47,203 nucleotides of DNA, taken from contig JAFXHY010000174.1 of the NCBI GenBank assembly GCA_017536215.1, positions 1 to 47,203 on the forward strand. Direction: 5' to 3'. The notes under the pieces were generated by a model. It ran no database searches. It worked only from the letters and a program-made list of their open reading frames with translations, and was not told the DNA's origin. The position numbers and the translations under genes are program-made. This document shows, piece by piece, positions 7,766 to 16,438 of this stretch (within the stretch, counting starts at the first letter, position 1; every line of letters begins with the position of its first letter). Source of the stretch: Muribaculaceae bacterium. GTDB lineage: Bacteria; Bacteroidota; Bacteroidia; Bacteroidales; Muribaculaceae.

Positions 7766-10732
7766 TTAGAAATTAAGTCCTACAGTAAGTGAATAAGTGC
7801 GTGGACGAGGATATACGCTAGAATCAATACCGCCACTCACTTCAGGGTCGATGCCTGAATAATTTGTGATAGTGAACACATTTTGGACGTTAGCTGACAG
7901 ATTCAAGCTGAGACCATCACAAACACGTCCGAAGTCATAGCTCAACTGTAGATTGTCCATTTTCAAGAATGATGCATTTTCAACATAGTGGTCGCTGAAA
8001 TGTTGACGTACTGCAAAACCTGTTTCAAGATAGCTGCTGTTGAGGTTGTTGAGCTGATATGCGTTGTACGAAACAGTTTCCCATGCGCCCATGTTCATTG
8101 CATTGGCATTGTATACATAGTTTCCTATGTTAGCACGCAAAGATGTTGAAAGAGTCCATTTTTTGTAGCGGAGGCTTGTGCTAAGACCGAGAATCCAGTC
8201 GGGAGCAGGTGAGTGATAGTGGTAAAGGTCGGAAGAGTTAATCTGACCGTCATCGTTCAAGTCGGCATAAACACCTTCGATTGGTCGACCGGTCTTGGGA
8301 TCGTACACCTGTTTGTAAACGTAGTAGGCATAAGGAGCGTATCCGGTAGAGAATACTTGAACGCGGCGGCTGTCGACTGATGAACCAACGAGAGTGTTAG
8401 GTGATTCAGCGTCGGGCGACATAGTAAGGTTTGTGATACGAGCTTTTTGCCAAGTTGCATTTGCGGCTACGTTCCATGACCAATCCTTGTTCTCAATGAT
8501 ATTGGCGTTGATTGAAAGTTCGAAACCTTCACTATCAACGTTGCCTACGTTGGAAAGGATATATTTAGCGAAGTTAGTGCCGGCAGCACAAGGAACTGAT
8601 GCCAACAAGTCTTCGGTAGTGCGTTTGTAGTAGTCGAAGCTGGCAGTGATGCGGTTGTTAATCAATCCGAAGTCAAGACCAATGTTCCAAGCCTTTGTAG
8701 TTTCCCATTGAAGATCGGGGTTATATTTTTCCGGACGATAAGTGTAGATGGGCACTCCGTTGAATACGTATTGTGCACCGTCTTGAGAAATAGTGTAAAC
8801 CGGCATGTAAGAGTAGTTGGCAATACCATCTTGCTGACCTGTAATACCATAGGAAGCACGAACTTTAAGATCGTTAACGATGTCGCGCAACGGTTCGAAG
8901 AAATTTTCTTGCGAAATACGCCAAGCAAGAGCTACCGATGGGAATGTCCCCCAGCGTTTAGATTTAGCAAAACGAGAAGAGCCATCGCGACGGAATGTAG
9001 CAGTTAACAAATAGCGGTTGTCGAATGTGTAATTCAAACGTCCATAGTATGACAGAAGGGTGTGACGTTCGTCGGAAGGAGCTGAGGTAGATTGCACTTC
9101 GCCGGCTACGTTATAGCTTTCGTAGTAGGGTGAATAGCGTTTCCACCATTGGTAGTCATAACCAAAAGTAACATCGACAGAACTTTTTATAGCGTCGAAA
9201 TCTCTGTTATAGTTGGCGTAGATTGTGAACAACTTATTGTAGGCTTTTTTCGGGCCAACACATGATACAGAACCACCGGAGTTGAATCCGCTCCATGATT
9301 CGGCGGGAGTGAAATAGTCGCTTCTACCTTGAGCACGGTCGTAGGCTGCAGTTGCATGAAAACGAAGACCGGGAACCGGACGAACATTGTAATCAACATC
9401 AATGCTACCAATCACGCGGCTGGTGTGCGACTTGTTGCGGTAGTTAATAAGCCCCACGGGGTTGGCAGTAGCGCCGGTTACGGGAATGCCGTTGATATCT
9501 ACCGGTTCGTTGAAGCCAAGGAAACTTTCATCTCCTGAATATACGGGAATAGTGGGGTTGTAGGTTGTAGCGTTCCAAATTGTAGAGCCGCTGGGATAAC
9601 GGCTCACATTATAGGTAGCTTTACCGCTGATAGTGAATCGAAGGTCGTTGTTGAAGAAAGAGGGACTTAAATTCAAGTTAGCTGAGAATCTCTTGTTTTG
9701 GTCATTCTTTATGATACCTGATTGATAAAGAGTTCCAATTGAAACACGGAAGGGGAGCCAATCTGTAGCATGTCCGGAAACGCTGAGGTTGTTGTCGGTG
9801 CCGAAGCCTGTTTGCATCACCAAATCGGTCCAGTCGGTGTTTTCTTCGCCAAGAAGTGCAATTTGAGCGTCGGAGCCGTTAGTGCGTATAACATTGACAA
9901 ACTCATCTCTGGAGAGCATGTTAGCAGTTTTTGTCTTTGTAGAAATAGAGTTGGTAGTTTGGAAAGAAACTTTCACACCTTCACCGTGCCCTTTTTTGGT
10001 AGTGATAAGAATAACACCATTAGAAGCACGAGAACCGTAGATGGCAGTAGATGATGCATCTTTAAGTACTGTCATGCTTTCAATGTCGTTGGGGTTAATC
10101 ATAGAAAGGAAGTTGCCTTGGCCTTGGATGTATCCACCCACTTCCATAGGCACGCCATCAATAACGATTAGGGGGTCGTTAGATGCATTCAAAGATGCTC
10201 CACCACGAATACGGATAGTAGAATTACTAGTTGTGGCACCACCGGCATTAACGATTTGTACGCCCGGCATCTTACCGTTGATAAGTTCTTCGGGAGAAGA
10301 GATAACACCATGGTTGAAATCTTTTTCGCTGATTGATGATACAGAACCGGTAAGGTCATTTTTCTTACGGACACCATATCCGATAACCACAACTTCGTCC
10401 AATGCTTCAGCATTAGGTTTCATTGTGAAGTCCATTACGTCGGAAGTAATATCGACAGTAATAGGATTGTATCCCACGTAGGCAACGTGAAGTTGCTTTC
10501 CTGTGGCGGGAACTTTCAACGTATATTTGCCGTCGAAATCAGTTGAGGTACCGATAGATGTTCCTACAACCTGAACTGTTGCTCCGAGGAGAGGTTCGCC
10601 TGTTTCATCACTGACAGTACCCGTCACTGTCCGTTGTGATTGTGCAAGTGCCGAAACGGGTATAAAGAGTATTGCCAGGAATAAACCCAACAAACGGCTC
10701 CTTATTCGGGTTGCACCGATTGATTTGTTCAT
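7766..10732 (-). CDS. SusC/RagA family TonB-dependent outer-membrane transporter
   Basis: TonB-dependent importer of oligosaccharides across the outer membrane, 988 residues. A signal peptide of about 30 residues (ending ALA-QSQ) precedes a carboxypeptidase-regulatory-like beta-sandwich (TVTGTVSDETGEPLLGATV to about residue 110). Next come the SusC signature ALDEVVVIGYG and the plug domain (GSVSSI, IRIRGGASLNASNDPLIVIDGVP). A 22-strand barrel ending in an aromatic residue (TVGLNF) completes it. It is the first gene after the HTCS gene, with a 186-bp gap carrying a promoter-like element and phased repeats. Transport substrate is inferred from the locus. Confidence 0.97.
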   Translation of the reverse strand: MNKSIGATRIRSRLLGLFLAILFIPVSALAQSQRTVTGTVSDETGEPLLGATVQVVGTSIGTSTDFDGKYTLKVPATGKQLHVAYVGYNPITVDITSDVMDFTMKPNAEALDEVVVIGYGVRKKNDLTGSVSSISEKDFNHGVISSPEELINGKMPGVQIVNAGGATTSNSTIRIRGGASLNASNDPLIVIDGVPMEVGGYIQGQGNFLSMINPNDIESMTVLKDASSTAIYGSRASNGVILITTKKGHGEGVKVSFQTTNSISTKTKTANMLSRDEFVNVIRTNGSDAQIALLGEENTDWTDLVMQTGFGTDNNLSVSGHATDWLPFRVSIGTLYQSGIIKNDQNKRFSANLNLSPSFFNNDLRFTISGKATYNVSRYPSGSTIWNATTYNPTIPVYSGDESFLGFNEPVDINGIPVTGATANPVGLINYRNKSHTSRVIGSIDVDYNVRPVPGLRFHATAAYDRAQGRSDYFTPAESWSGFNSGGSVSCVGPKKAYNKLFTIYANYNRDFDAIKSSVDVTFGYDYQWWKRYSPYYESYNVAGEVQSTSAPSDERHTLLSYYGRLNYTFDNRYLLTATFRRDGSSRFAKSKRWGTFPSVALAWRISQENFFEPLRDIVNDLKVRASYGITGQQDGIANYSYMPVYTISQDGAQYVFNGVPIYTYRPEKYNPDLQWETTKAWNIGLDFGLINNRITASFDYYKRTTEDLLASVPCAAGTNFAKYILSNVGNVDSEGFELSINANIIENKDWSWNVAANATWQKARITNLTMSPDAESPNTLVGSSVDSRRVQVFSTGYAPYAYYVYKQVYDPKTGRPIEGVYADLNDDGQINSSDLYHYHSPAPDWILGLSTSLRYKKWTLSTSLRANIGNYVYNANAMNMGAWETVSYNAYQLNNLNSSYLETGFAVRQHFSDHYVENASFLKMDNLQLSYDFGRVCDGLSLNLSANVQNVFTITNYSGIDPEVSGGIDSSVYPRPRTYSLTVGLNF

Positions 10733-10826
10733 AGATTGTTTTTTTAGTTATTAATTTAAGGTAGTTTTAACTGGATTTTTCTGTTAGTTAGTAGATGAAG
10801 CAATGAATTTCGACATCTGTCAGTGT

Positions 10827-10834
10827 CAAAATTA
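10827..10834 (-). promoter_or_regulatory. -7 element candidate for the susC operon
   Basis: The minus strand reads TAATTTTG here, a match to the Bacteroidales -7 consensus TAnnTTTG, about 95 nt upstream of the susC ATG. No good TTTG -33 element is visible 19-21 nt further upstream, as expected for an activator-dependent promoter. Confidence 0.5.
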
Positions 10835-10866
10835 TAATTTTAGAAATGTAAAAATGTATTAAAATT

Positions 10867-10893
10867 GGACAAAAAGTGGAACAAATCGGACAA
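10867..10893. promoter_or_regulatory. Three phased GGACAA-like repeats, candidate HTCS operator
   Basis: GGACAA (10867), GGAACA (10878) and GGACAA (10888) are spaced 11 and 10 bp apart, so they face the same side of the helix. They lie 33-60 bp upstream of the susC -7 candidate and just beyond the HTCS stop codon. An AraC-type output domain typically binds direct repeats one turn apart, so this is a plausible binding site; binding itself is inferred. Confidence 0.5.
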
Positions 10894-10918
10894 CTGTCTG
10901 TTTTGATGACTATTTTAA

Positions 10919-13900
10919 CTAAATCTCGTCGTCTGATTGGTATTGGCTTGGTTTGACTCCGAATTGAGCTTGGAAGCATTTCGCGAAATAGGAAGGAGTC
11001 TTAAATCCCACCATATATGCAATTTCCGAAACAGTGAATCGTCGTTGACTCAAAAGCACTGCTGCTTTCTGCAACCTCACTCTACGAATATAGTCAAGAG
11101 GAGCAGTATTCATATATTTCTTTATCAATCGGTAGAGATGTTTTTGATCCAATCCGAGTTTTTCGCACAATGAATTCACATTTAAGTCGGGGTCGGAAAT
11201 ATTCTCTTCGATAGTTTTGGCAATTTTAGCAAGAAGTTTTTCGTTGGCAGTTTCGGCTGTAATCGGTTTTGACTCTGATTCAGTTATTGTTTGAATCCTA
11301 ATTTTCTCTTTTATGTCGTTGCGCGATTTTAGTAATAATTTGATGCGCCCAATCAATGCTTTTGGCTCAAAAGGCTTAGCCATAAATACATCAATTCCCA
11401 ATTTAATACTCTCATTTTCTGTGGGATTATCACTTTTCGCGGTTAGCATGATTATGGGAATATGAGATAATCGAGGGTGCTGTTTTATTAATTTTACCAT
11501 CTCCAACCCACTCATTATCGGCATCATTTCGTCGACAATAATCAAGTCAGGCAAAAATGATGATGCAATTGCAAATCCTGAACGTCCGTTTGCGGCAGTC
11601 AGCGTAGTGAAATCATTATTGAGGCAGTCAGCAATAAAATCACTTATCTGGGCATTGTCGTCAACGATTAATATCTTAGACTTGCCGACATTGCCGGGTT
11701 GATATATGTGACTGCAATGTAGGGCAACATTTTCAGAAATAGGTAGTGTCACTACAAAAGAAGTGCCTTGCCCCTCTTTACTATAAAGAGATATGTTACC
11801 TCTCATTAATTCGAGGTATTTCTTAATTAGGTATAATCCCAATCCGGTGCCTTCTTTGAGTGCAGATGCCGATGCCGAGCGATACATGCGTTGGAACACC
11901 AACGATTGGTCGCTATCGGAGATGCCTACACCGTCGTCGGATACCACGATTTCTACATTTTCCCCTTGTTTGCTGATGCCACATGAAATTGTTGCGTCGG
12001 CATTGGAATATTTGCAGGCATTTGAAAGTAGATTGGTTATGATTGATTCAAATTTTACGGCGTCACCCTCGATATGGATTTGCTCTACTGATGAGTGGAA
12101 CACGAAATTCTTCTGAGGATTGTTCTCTTTAAACACATCAAATACCCCTTTGCAAAATTCAACGATATCAAACGTTGACAATATCAACATACTCTCGTCG
12201 GCATCTTCCAAATGTTGAAGCTCGATAGTGCGATGTATCATATTGTTTAACCTGACAGCATTGTTGTAGACTGTTTCAAGGCTTTTTTTGCTTTCTTCAT
12301 CTTTGGCTCGTTCTTTCAGTTGGCTCACCGGTCCAATTATCATTGATAGCGGGGTCTTTAGGTCGTGGGATATATTGGATAGGAATGACAACTTTCGCTC
12401 TACGCTTTCTAATTCATTCTGTCGTTCTTGCTCTCTAAGCGCTCTGATGCTACGTTTTCTAACATACCAAATTATCCAAATAATCAGAGCAATCGCAACA
12501 GCAATATATGCTATTATTGCCCATGTAGATAATGCGAAAGGCGCTTTGACTGTCAGTGGTATCGCAATTGGAGCCATTGGCGACCCTATTGTCTTGACTA
12601 ATAGGTTGTAGCTCCCCATGTTGAGGTCGGAGAAAGTGATTGTATTGGAGCCTTCGGGCATCACAATCCATCCGCCATGCATATCTTCTTTCGATTTTGA
12701 AAGTTTGTACATATAGCGTTGTACAGCCTCAGGGGAGTAGTCGAGTGAACTTACCACGAGTGTGATACCGCCTCCGGATGGAATGGTTATCACGTTATCG
12801 CTACCTTGCAAATCCGATAAATTGAAGTGCCCTTCACCGGTATCGTTCAGCACCATTTTGATGGTTTTGTAGTCGGTGGCTTTGTTGATAATGTCGCGAT
12901 CAACTTCTACTATTTCATCAGTTCCGCCGAGATATACCTTGTTGCTGAGCTTGTCCTCATATACTGCAGTGTAGGATTTTTGGGGAATAGGCAATAGTTG
13001 GGCCTCTAACGTAGTGCCATTTATACTCCACACGTTGCTCAGTGTTGAAACCCAAAGACCGTCAGCAACAGCACCGATTGCCATAATTGACTCATCACTA
13101 TTGGTCTGTGGAAATCTAATTGTCTGATATTTTCCGGTAGTAGTGTTGAAGATTATAGCCCCATCTTTGTGGGCACACCATACATTCCCGTTATTATCAG
13201 TGCATAGATGCGTGGGATATTCTCCTGCGATATTGAAAATATCATATTCTGTGGCTTCCCCGGTTGCCGGATTATATCGAGTCAGTACATTGTCACGATA
13301 TAATAATATCCATAAGCAACCTTGTTGGTCCTTTACGATATTGTTGATAAAATCATTATTAAGGTTGAAAGGAGTTGTCTCAGAGTTAATTGACTTGTTG
13401 GCGGCAATAATGCCTCCATTGATGTCAAATTTATTTTTGTCAACATAGTGTATGCCATTAAGAAAGCTCCCAATCCAAAAATGGCCTTTATCTTCTACGA
13501 TTGCATATACCCAGTTAGAATTATGCTTGCCATTCTCATCTACAATATAAAACACGTCAAAACTGTTACTGCCTTTATTTAAACGATTGACTCCGGCATC
13601 GGTTGCAAACCACATGTTGTGGTCAGAGTCTTCGTAAATCGCGCGTATTCTATTGTGAGATAGTGAATTTCCTGATTCTGAGTGGCGATACCATATAGGT
13701 TGACCGTTCATCGACAAATGTAGGATTCCATTTGTGCCTCCCAACCATAAGTTATTGCTATGGTCGCGATATATGTGGAAAATTTCATTTCCCTCACCCG
13801 AAAGGGTCAGCGAACTGAGTTTCAAGGTTCTTATTGCTCTTGAATTAGATGCTATGGAGAATCCTCTATCATGACCTGCCAAAATGTTATTCTGAGAATC

Positions 13901-14824
13901 GACGAATATGCTCCATATTTCATTACCGGCTAAACTTAACTCTTGCCGAGTGTCATGTCGATAGTGTTTCATTCCCTCTTTTGAGATGTCAAAAACACCA
14001 TTGTCGGTGCCAACGAAAATATGACCTAATTCCCCTCGAGTCATACTCTTAATATTGCCACTTTCCGGTATGATAACTTTTTCCCATTGCTCATGTATCG
14101 GGAAATAGCGCAAAAGAAACCCCTCTCCACCCACGTAGATGCTTTCTTTATCGTCGTTTTCAAGTAGACAGTTGACAAAGAGTGTGGTTTGTTGCCCAGT
14201 TAATGTTGGTTCTATTTCTATCTTGTTGAAACACTCGGATTTGGAATCCCAACGAGCCAATCCATCGTAGGTCCCTGCATAGAGTACTCCGCGACTATCT
14301 CTGATGATTGAGTAAACCGAACGATGGGGTAGCCCTTCGGAATAATCGCTCATAATATTAGTTGAAAGATTATACCTTAAAATTCCATTCAATCCACCAA
14401 TCCATAGGTTGTTGTCGGCCAAATGTAGCACACGTATTTCTTTTGGTGTTGGAAATTCCGCTTCATTCAAAAGCCCTGATGCATAATCATAAATCAGTAA
14501 ACCGTTATTGCTCCCAATATATAGTTTGTTTTCATGTTCTATTATAGAATATATTTGCAATCCGGCACGTTCTGCTATATTGACAGAATGGGTAGCTACG
14601 CCATCGTAGAAGTATAAGCCATTATTTGAGCCAATCCACACAAGTCCGCGGCTGTCCTTAAAAATGCAGAATACGGTGGTTTTTTTGCCGTCGACAGTAA
14701 CATTTTTCCACGACAAATCCGGGTCGGGGAGTTGAGTCTCTGCCAACCCGCTGAACGGCACTATGATAGTGATTATTATAAGTAAAAATCTCAGTGCAAC
14801 ACTGCTGTTACGATGCTTCCTCAT
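10919..14824 (-). CDS. Hybrid two-component system sensor/regulator (HTCS)
   Basis: One-protein sensor and transcription activator of the galactan locus. The ATG at 14824 is preferred over an upstream in-frame ATG at 14878, because it places a signal peptide (MRKHRNSS then a hydrophobic run to GLAE) at the N-terminus; the product is then 1,301 residues. The order is: periplasmic two-component-regulator propeller repeats (many DSRGLVWIGSNNGL-like blades to about 660), a Y_Y_Y domain, and a membrane segment at about 765-788. A HisKA domain with His820 in SNISHDLKTP, a HATPase (NLLSNACKYS, GTGLGLYL) and a receiver with phospho-acceptor Asp1098 in IIVDEMMP follow. The C-terminal AraC helix-turn-helix ends in VGFKTPSYFAKCFQAQFGVKPSQY. 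The periplasmic part probably binds a galacto-oligosaccharide. Confidence 0.95.
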   Translation of the reverse strand: MRKHRNSSVALRFLLIIITIIVPFSGLAETQLPDPDLSWKNVTVDGKKTTVFCIFKDSRGLVWIGSNNGLYFYDGVATHSVNIAERAGLQIYSIIEHENKLYIGSNNGLLIYDYASGLLNEAEFPTPKEIRVLHLADNNLWIGGLNGILRYNLSTNIMSDYSEGLPHRSVYSIIRDSRGVLYAGTYDGLARWDSKSECFNKIEIEPTLTGQQTTLFVNCLLENDDKESIYVGGEGFLLRYFPIHEQWEKVIIPESGNIKSMTRGELGHIFVGTDNGVFDISKEGMKHYRHDTRQELSLAGNEIWSIFVDSQNNILAGHDRGFSIASNSRAIRTLKLSSLTLSGEGNEIFHIYRDHSNNLWLGGTNGILHLSMNGQPIWYRHSESGNSLSHNRIRAIYEDSDHNMWFATDAGVNRLNKGSNSFDVFYIVDENGKHNSNWVYAIVEDKGHFWIGSFLNGIHYVDKNKFDINGGIIAANKSINSETTPFNLNNDFINNIVKDQQGCLWILLYRDNVLTRYNPATGEATEYDIFNIAGEYPTHLCTDNNGNVWCAHKDGAIIFNTTTGKYQTIRFPQTNSDESIMAIGAVADGLWVSTLSNVWSINGTTLEAQLLPIPQKSYTAVYEDKLSNKVYLGGTDEIVEVDRDIINKATDYKTIKMVLNDTGEGHFNLSDLQGSDNVITIPSGGGITLVVSSLDYSPEAVQRYMYKLSKSKEDMHGGWIVMPEGSNTITFSDLNMGSYNLLVKTIGSPMAPIAIPLTVKAPFALSTWAIIAYIAVAIALIIWIIWYVRKRSIRALREQERQNELESVERKLSFLSNISHDLKTPLSMIIGPVSQLKERAKDEESKKSLETVYNNAVRLNNMIHRTIELQHLEDADESMLILSTFDIVEFCKGVFDVFKENNPQKNFVFHSSVEQIHIEGDAVKFESIITNLLSNACKYSNADATISCGISKQGENVEIVVSDDGVGISDSDQSLVFQRMYRSASASALKEGTGLGLYLIKKYLELMRGNISLYSKEGQGTSFVVTLPISENVALHCSHIYQPGNVGKSKILIVDDNAQISDFIADCLNNDFTTLTAANGRSGFAIASSFLPDLIIVDEMMPIMSGLEMVKLIKQHPRLSHIPIIMLTAKSDNPTENESIKLGIDVFMAKPFEPKALIGRIKLLLKSRNDIKEKIRIQTITESESKPITAETANEKLLAKIAKTIEENISDPDLNVNSLCEKLGLDQKHLYRLIKKYMNTAPLDYIRRVRLQKAAVLLSQRRFTVSEIAYMVGFKTPSYFAKCFQAQFGVKPSQYQSDDEI

Positions 14825-14932
14825 GATACCTAAGGTATGATTTTTCCAATTGATGGCGTCGGGAAGGGAATGACGCAAAATCGATGATGTTATATGTAGA
14901 GAAGATGATGTTTACAAAGGAAATCATTATTG

Positions 14933-14940
14933 CAAAGATA
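14933..14940 (-). promoter_or_regulatory. -7 element candidate for the HTCS gene
   Basis: The minus strand reads TATCTTTG (TAnnTTTG), about 108 nt upstream of the chosen HTCS ATG. A TTTG on the minus strand at 14958-14961 is 17 nt away, slightly closer than the usual 19-21 spacing. Confidence 0.5.
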
Positions 14941-14982
14941 GCATTTTTAAAATATTTCAAACAACGCAAAGATCAATCAATG

Positions 14983-15014
14983 TTGCAACAAATCCCCGAA
15001 TTTTTGCAACAAAT
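14983..15014. repeat. Direct repeat TTGCAACAAAT, 21-bp period
   Basis: Exact 11-bp copies begin at 14983 and 15004, two helical turns apart, and a partial copy (TTTGCAAAAT) begins at 15032. They lie between the two divergent promoters, upstream of the fimbrial -7 candidate. This looks like a protein-binding array; no regulator can be named. Confidence 0.6.
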
Positions 15015-15089
15015 TCGACATGGTTTTCACGTTTGCAAAATTTTATGTTAAATATTTCAGCGGATATATTAATATATATATAATTTTTT

Positions 15090-15097
15090 TAAATTTG
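15090..15097 (+). promoter_or_regulatory. -7 element candidate for the fimbrial operon
   Basis: TAAATTTG matches TAnnTTTG and lies 46 nt before the GTG start of the first fimbrial gene, within an AT-rich tract. The expected -33 position (around 15066-15070) is AT-rich without TTTG. Confidence 0.45.
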
Positions 15098-15142
15098 TAA
15101 TTAATTTCTATCGATGATTAATTTGTAATAAACAAAATTGTT

Positions 15143-16438
15143 GTGAGGATTGTTTTATTGTGTATTTTAACTATGTTTATCACGATGTCGTTGTCGTCTA
15201 AAGATAACGAATCAATTGATATGCAATATGCCGATACCTCAACGGTAGAAGTCCATTCAAAAATATATTATCCGGTAAACAAGGTTGATATATATGAAAA
15301 TTATATGACCAACCGAAAGCAGTTGGATTATATCAAGCGACATCTCGCAGTATCTCCTCGAATAGATAGCATAACGATACATTCATTTGCCTCGCCCGAA
15401 GGACGATACAGTTTCAATAAGTGGTTGGCAGAAGAACGCGGTAAAACAGCCAAACGATATATCTTAAGTAATATACCGGAGTATCGTCATTTCCCAGATT
15501 CGTTGGTAAGAATTGCCCCAATAGCAGAAAACTGGGCGGGAATGCGAGAGGAGATAGAAAAGAATTATCAACTCGCCGACCGCGAAGAGGTCCTGGCGAT
15601 TATAGATAAGCCCGGGGTGAGCGACGAAGAGCGTAAAAAGTTGTTGAAGGGATTGAATAGAGGGGAATCGTGGGTGTATATCTTGAAAAATATAATGCCA
15701 CAACTACGTTATGCTACGTGGGTGTCGGTGTGGCAACCGGTAGGAGAAGTTACACCTGCGCCTCCGGTTTTGCAGTTGCCTGTAGGGGAGCATGCTGTTG
15801 CTCCACTTGAATTGGAACCTGTAACATTTCCTTTAATAGTTCCGAAGATTGAATACGACACAAAGACGATATTGGCGCTAAAATCCAACTTATTGTATGA
15901 TGCATTGTCTTGGGTTAATTATTCAATAGAAGTCCCGTTTTGCGGAGATAAGTTTTCGGCATTATACTATCACCAATTCCCATGGTGGAGATGGGGAGAG
16001 GGTAACAATAAATATTGTATCAGATTCTTAAGTATAGGAGGCGAAGGGAGATGGTGGTTTAAGCCTCAACCACGCCCGGCAACCGAAACACGCAGAAAGC
16101 GAGATTGTCTGGTGGGACATTTCATTGGCGCATATTGCGAGTCGGGGAAATATGATTTCGAGCGTAGACGAGACATTTGCTATCAAGGAGAATTTTGGAG
16201 CGTTGGCTTGAGCTATGGTTATTCAATGCCTATCGGACGTTATCTCAATCTTGAATTCTCTATCTCGGCAGGTTATGCTTCGATAGCCCATAGGGGATAC
16301 ACACCATCATCCGATTACAATATTTTGTGGCGTGATTACGAGAAGATAGGGCGTTGGCACTATCTGGGAATTACAAAAGCACAAGTTTCGTTGGTAATTC
16401 CGATAACAATCAAGGTGAAAAAAGGAGGCGGATTATGA
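15143..16438 (+). CDS. DUF3575 / OmpA-like fimbrial outer-membrane protein
   Basis: Outer-membrane protein of the type found at the head of Bacteroidales fimbrial operons; its exact role is unknown, probably anchoring or assembly. The start is GTG at 15143, since an in-frame stop lies at 15119 and no ATG precedes the signal peptide (RIVLLCILTMFITMSLS). Residues about 25-140 resemble an OmpA-like alpha/beta fold (SITIHSFASPEGRYSFN and LAEERGKTAKRYI). The C-terminal half (from ALKSNLLYDAL, about 252) is the DUF3575 beta-barrel-like domain rich in aromatic alternation. The stop overlaps the next gene's ATG by 4 bp, so translation is coupled. Family assignment is from remembered sequence features. 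Confidence 0.8.
   Translation: MRIVLLCILTMFITMSLSSKDNESIDMQYADTSTVEVHSKIYYPVNKVDIYENYMTNRKQLDYIKRHLAVSPRIDSITIHSFASPEGRYSFNKWLAEERGKTAKRYILSNIPEYRHFPDSLVRIAPIAENWAGMREEIEKNYQLADREEVLAIIDKPGVSDEERKKLLKGLNRGESWVYILKNIMPQLRYATWVSVWQPVGEVTPAPPVLQLPVGEHAVAPLELEPVTFPLIVPKIEYDTKTILALKSNLLYDALSWVNYSIEVPFCGDKFSALYYHQFPWWRWGEGNNKYCIRFLSIGGEGRWWFKPQPRPATETRRKRDCLVGHFIGAYCESGKYDFERRRDICYQGEFWSVGLSYGYSMPIGRYLNLEFSISAGYASIAHRGYTPSSDYNILWRDYEKIGRWHYLGITKAQVSLVIPITIKVKKGGGL

Larger units (their letters stand above)
14825..15142. other. Divergent intergenic region between HTCS and the fimbrial operon
   Basis: A 318-bp gap between the HTCS start (minus) and the fimbrial operon start (plus). It holds a TATCTTTG -7 candidate for the HTCS, a direct repeat TTGCAACAAAT, a long AT-rich tract (15065-15100) and a TAAATTTG -7 candidate for the fimbrial genes. 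I see no RNA gene, no inverted repeats of the invertible-promoter type and no small ORF worth calling. Confidence 0.7.

Noticed and set aside
10041-10481. 146-codon plus-strand open frame opposite susC
   Set aside because: It is antisense to the conserved SusC plug domain and is best explained as a shadow of that coding frame.
14825-14878. Upstream ATG at 14878 as the HTCS start
   Set aside because: It would place 18 polar residues before a good signal peptide. The internal ATG at 14824 gives a normal N-terminus.
14879-15142. Invertible (phase-variable) promoter in front of the fimbrial operon
   Set aside because: Such promoters are common for Bacteroidales surface structures, but I found only direct repeats here. 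No pair of inverted repeats flanks the -7 candidate and no invertase gene is present.
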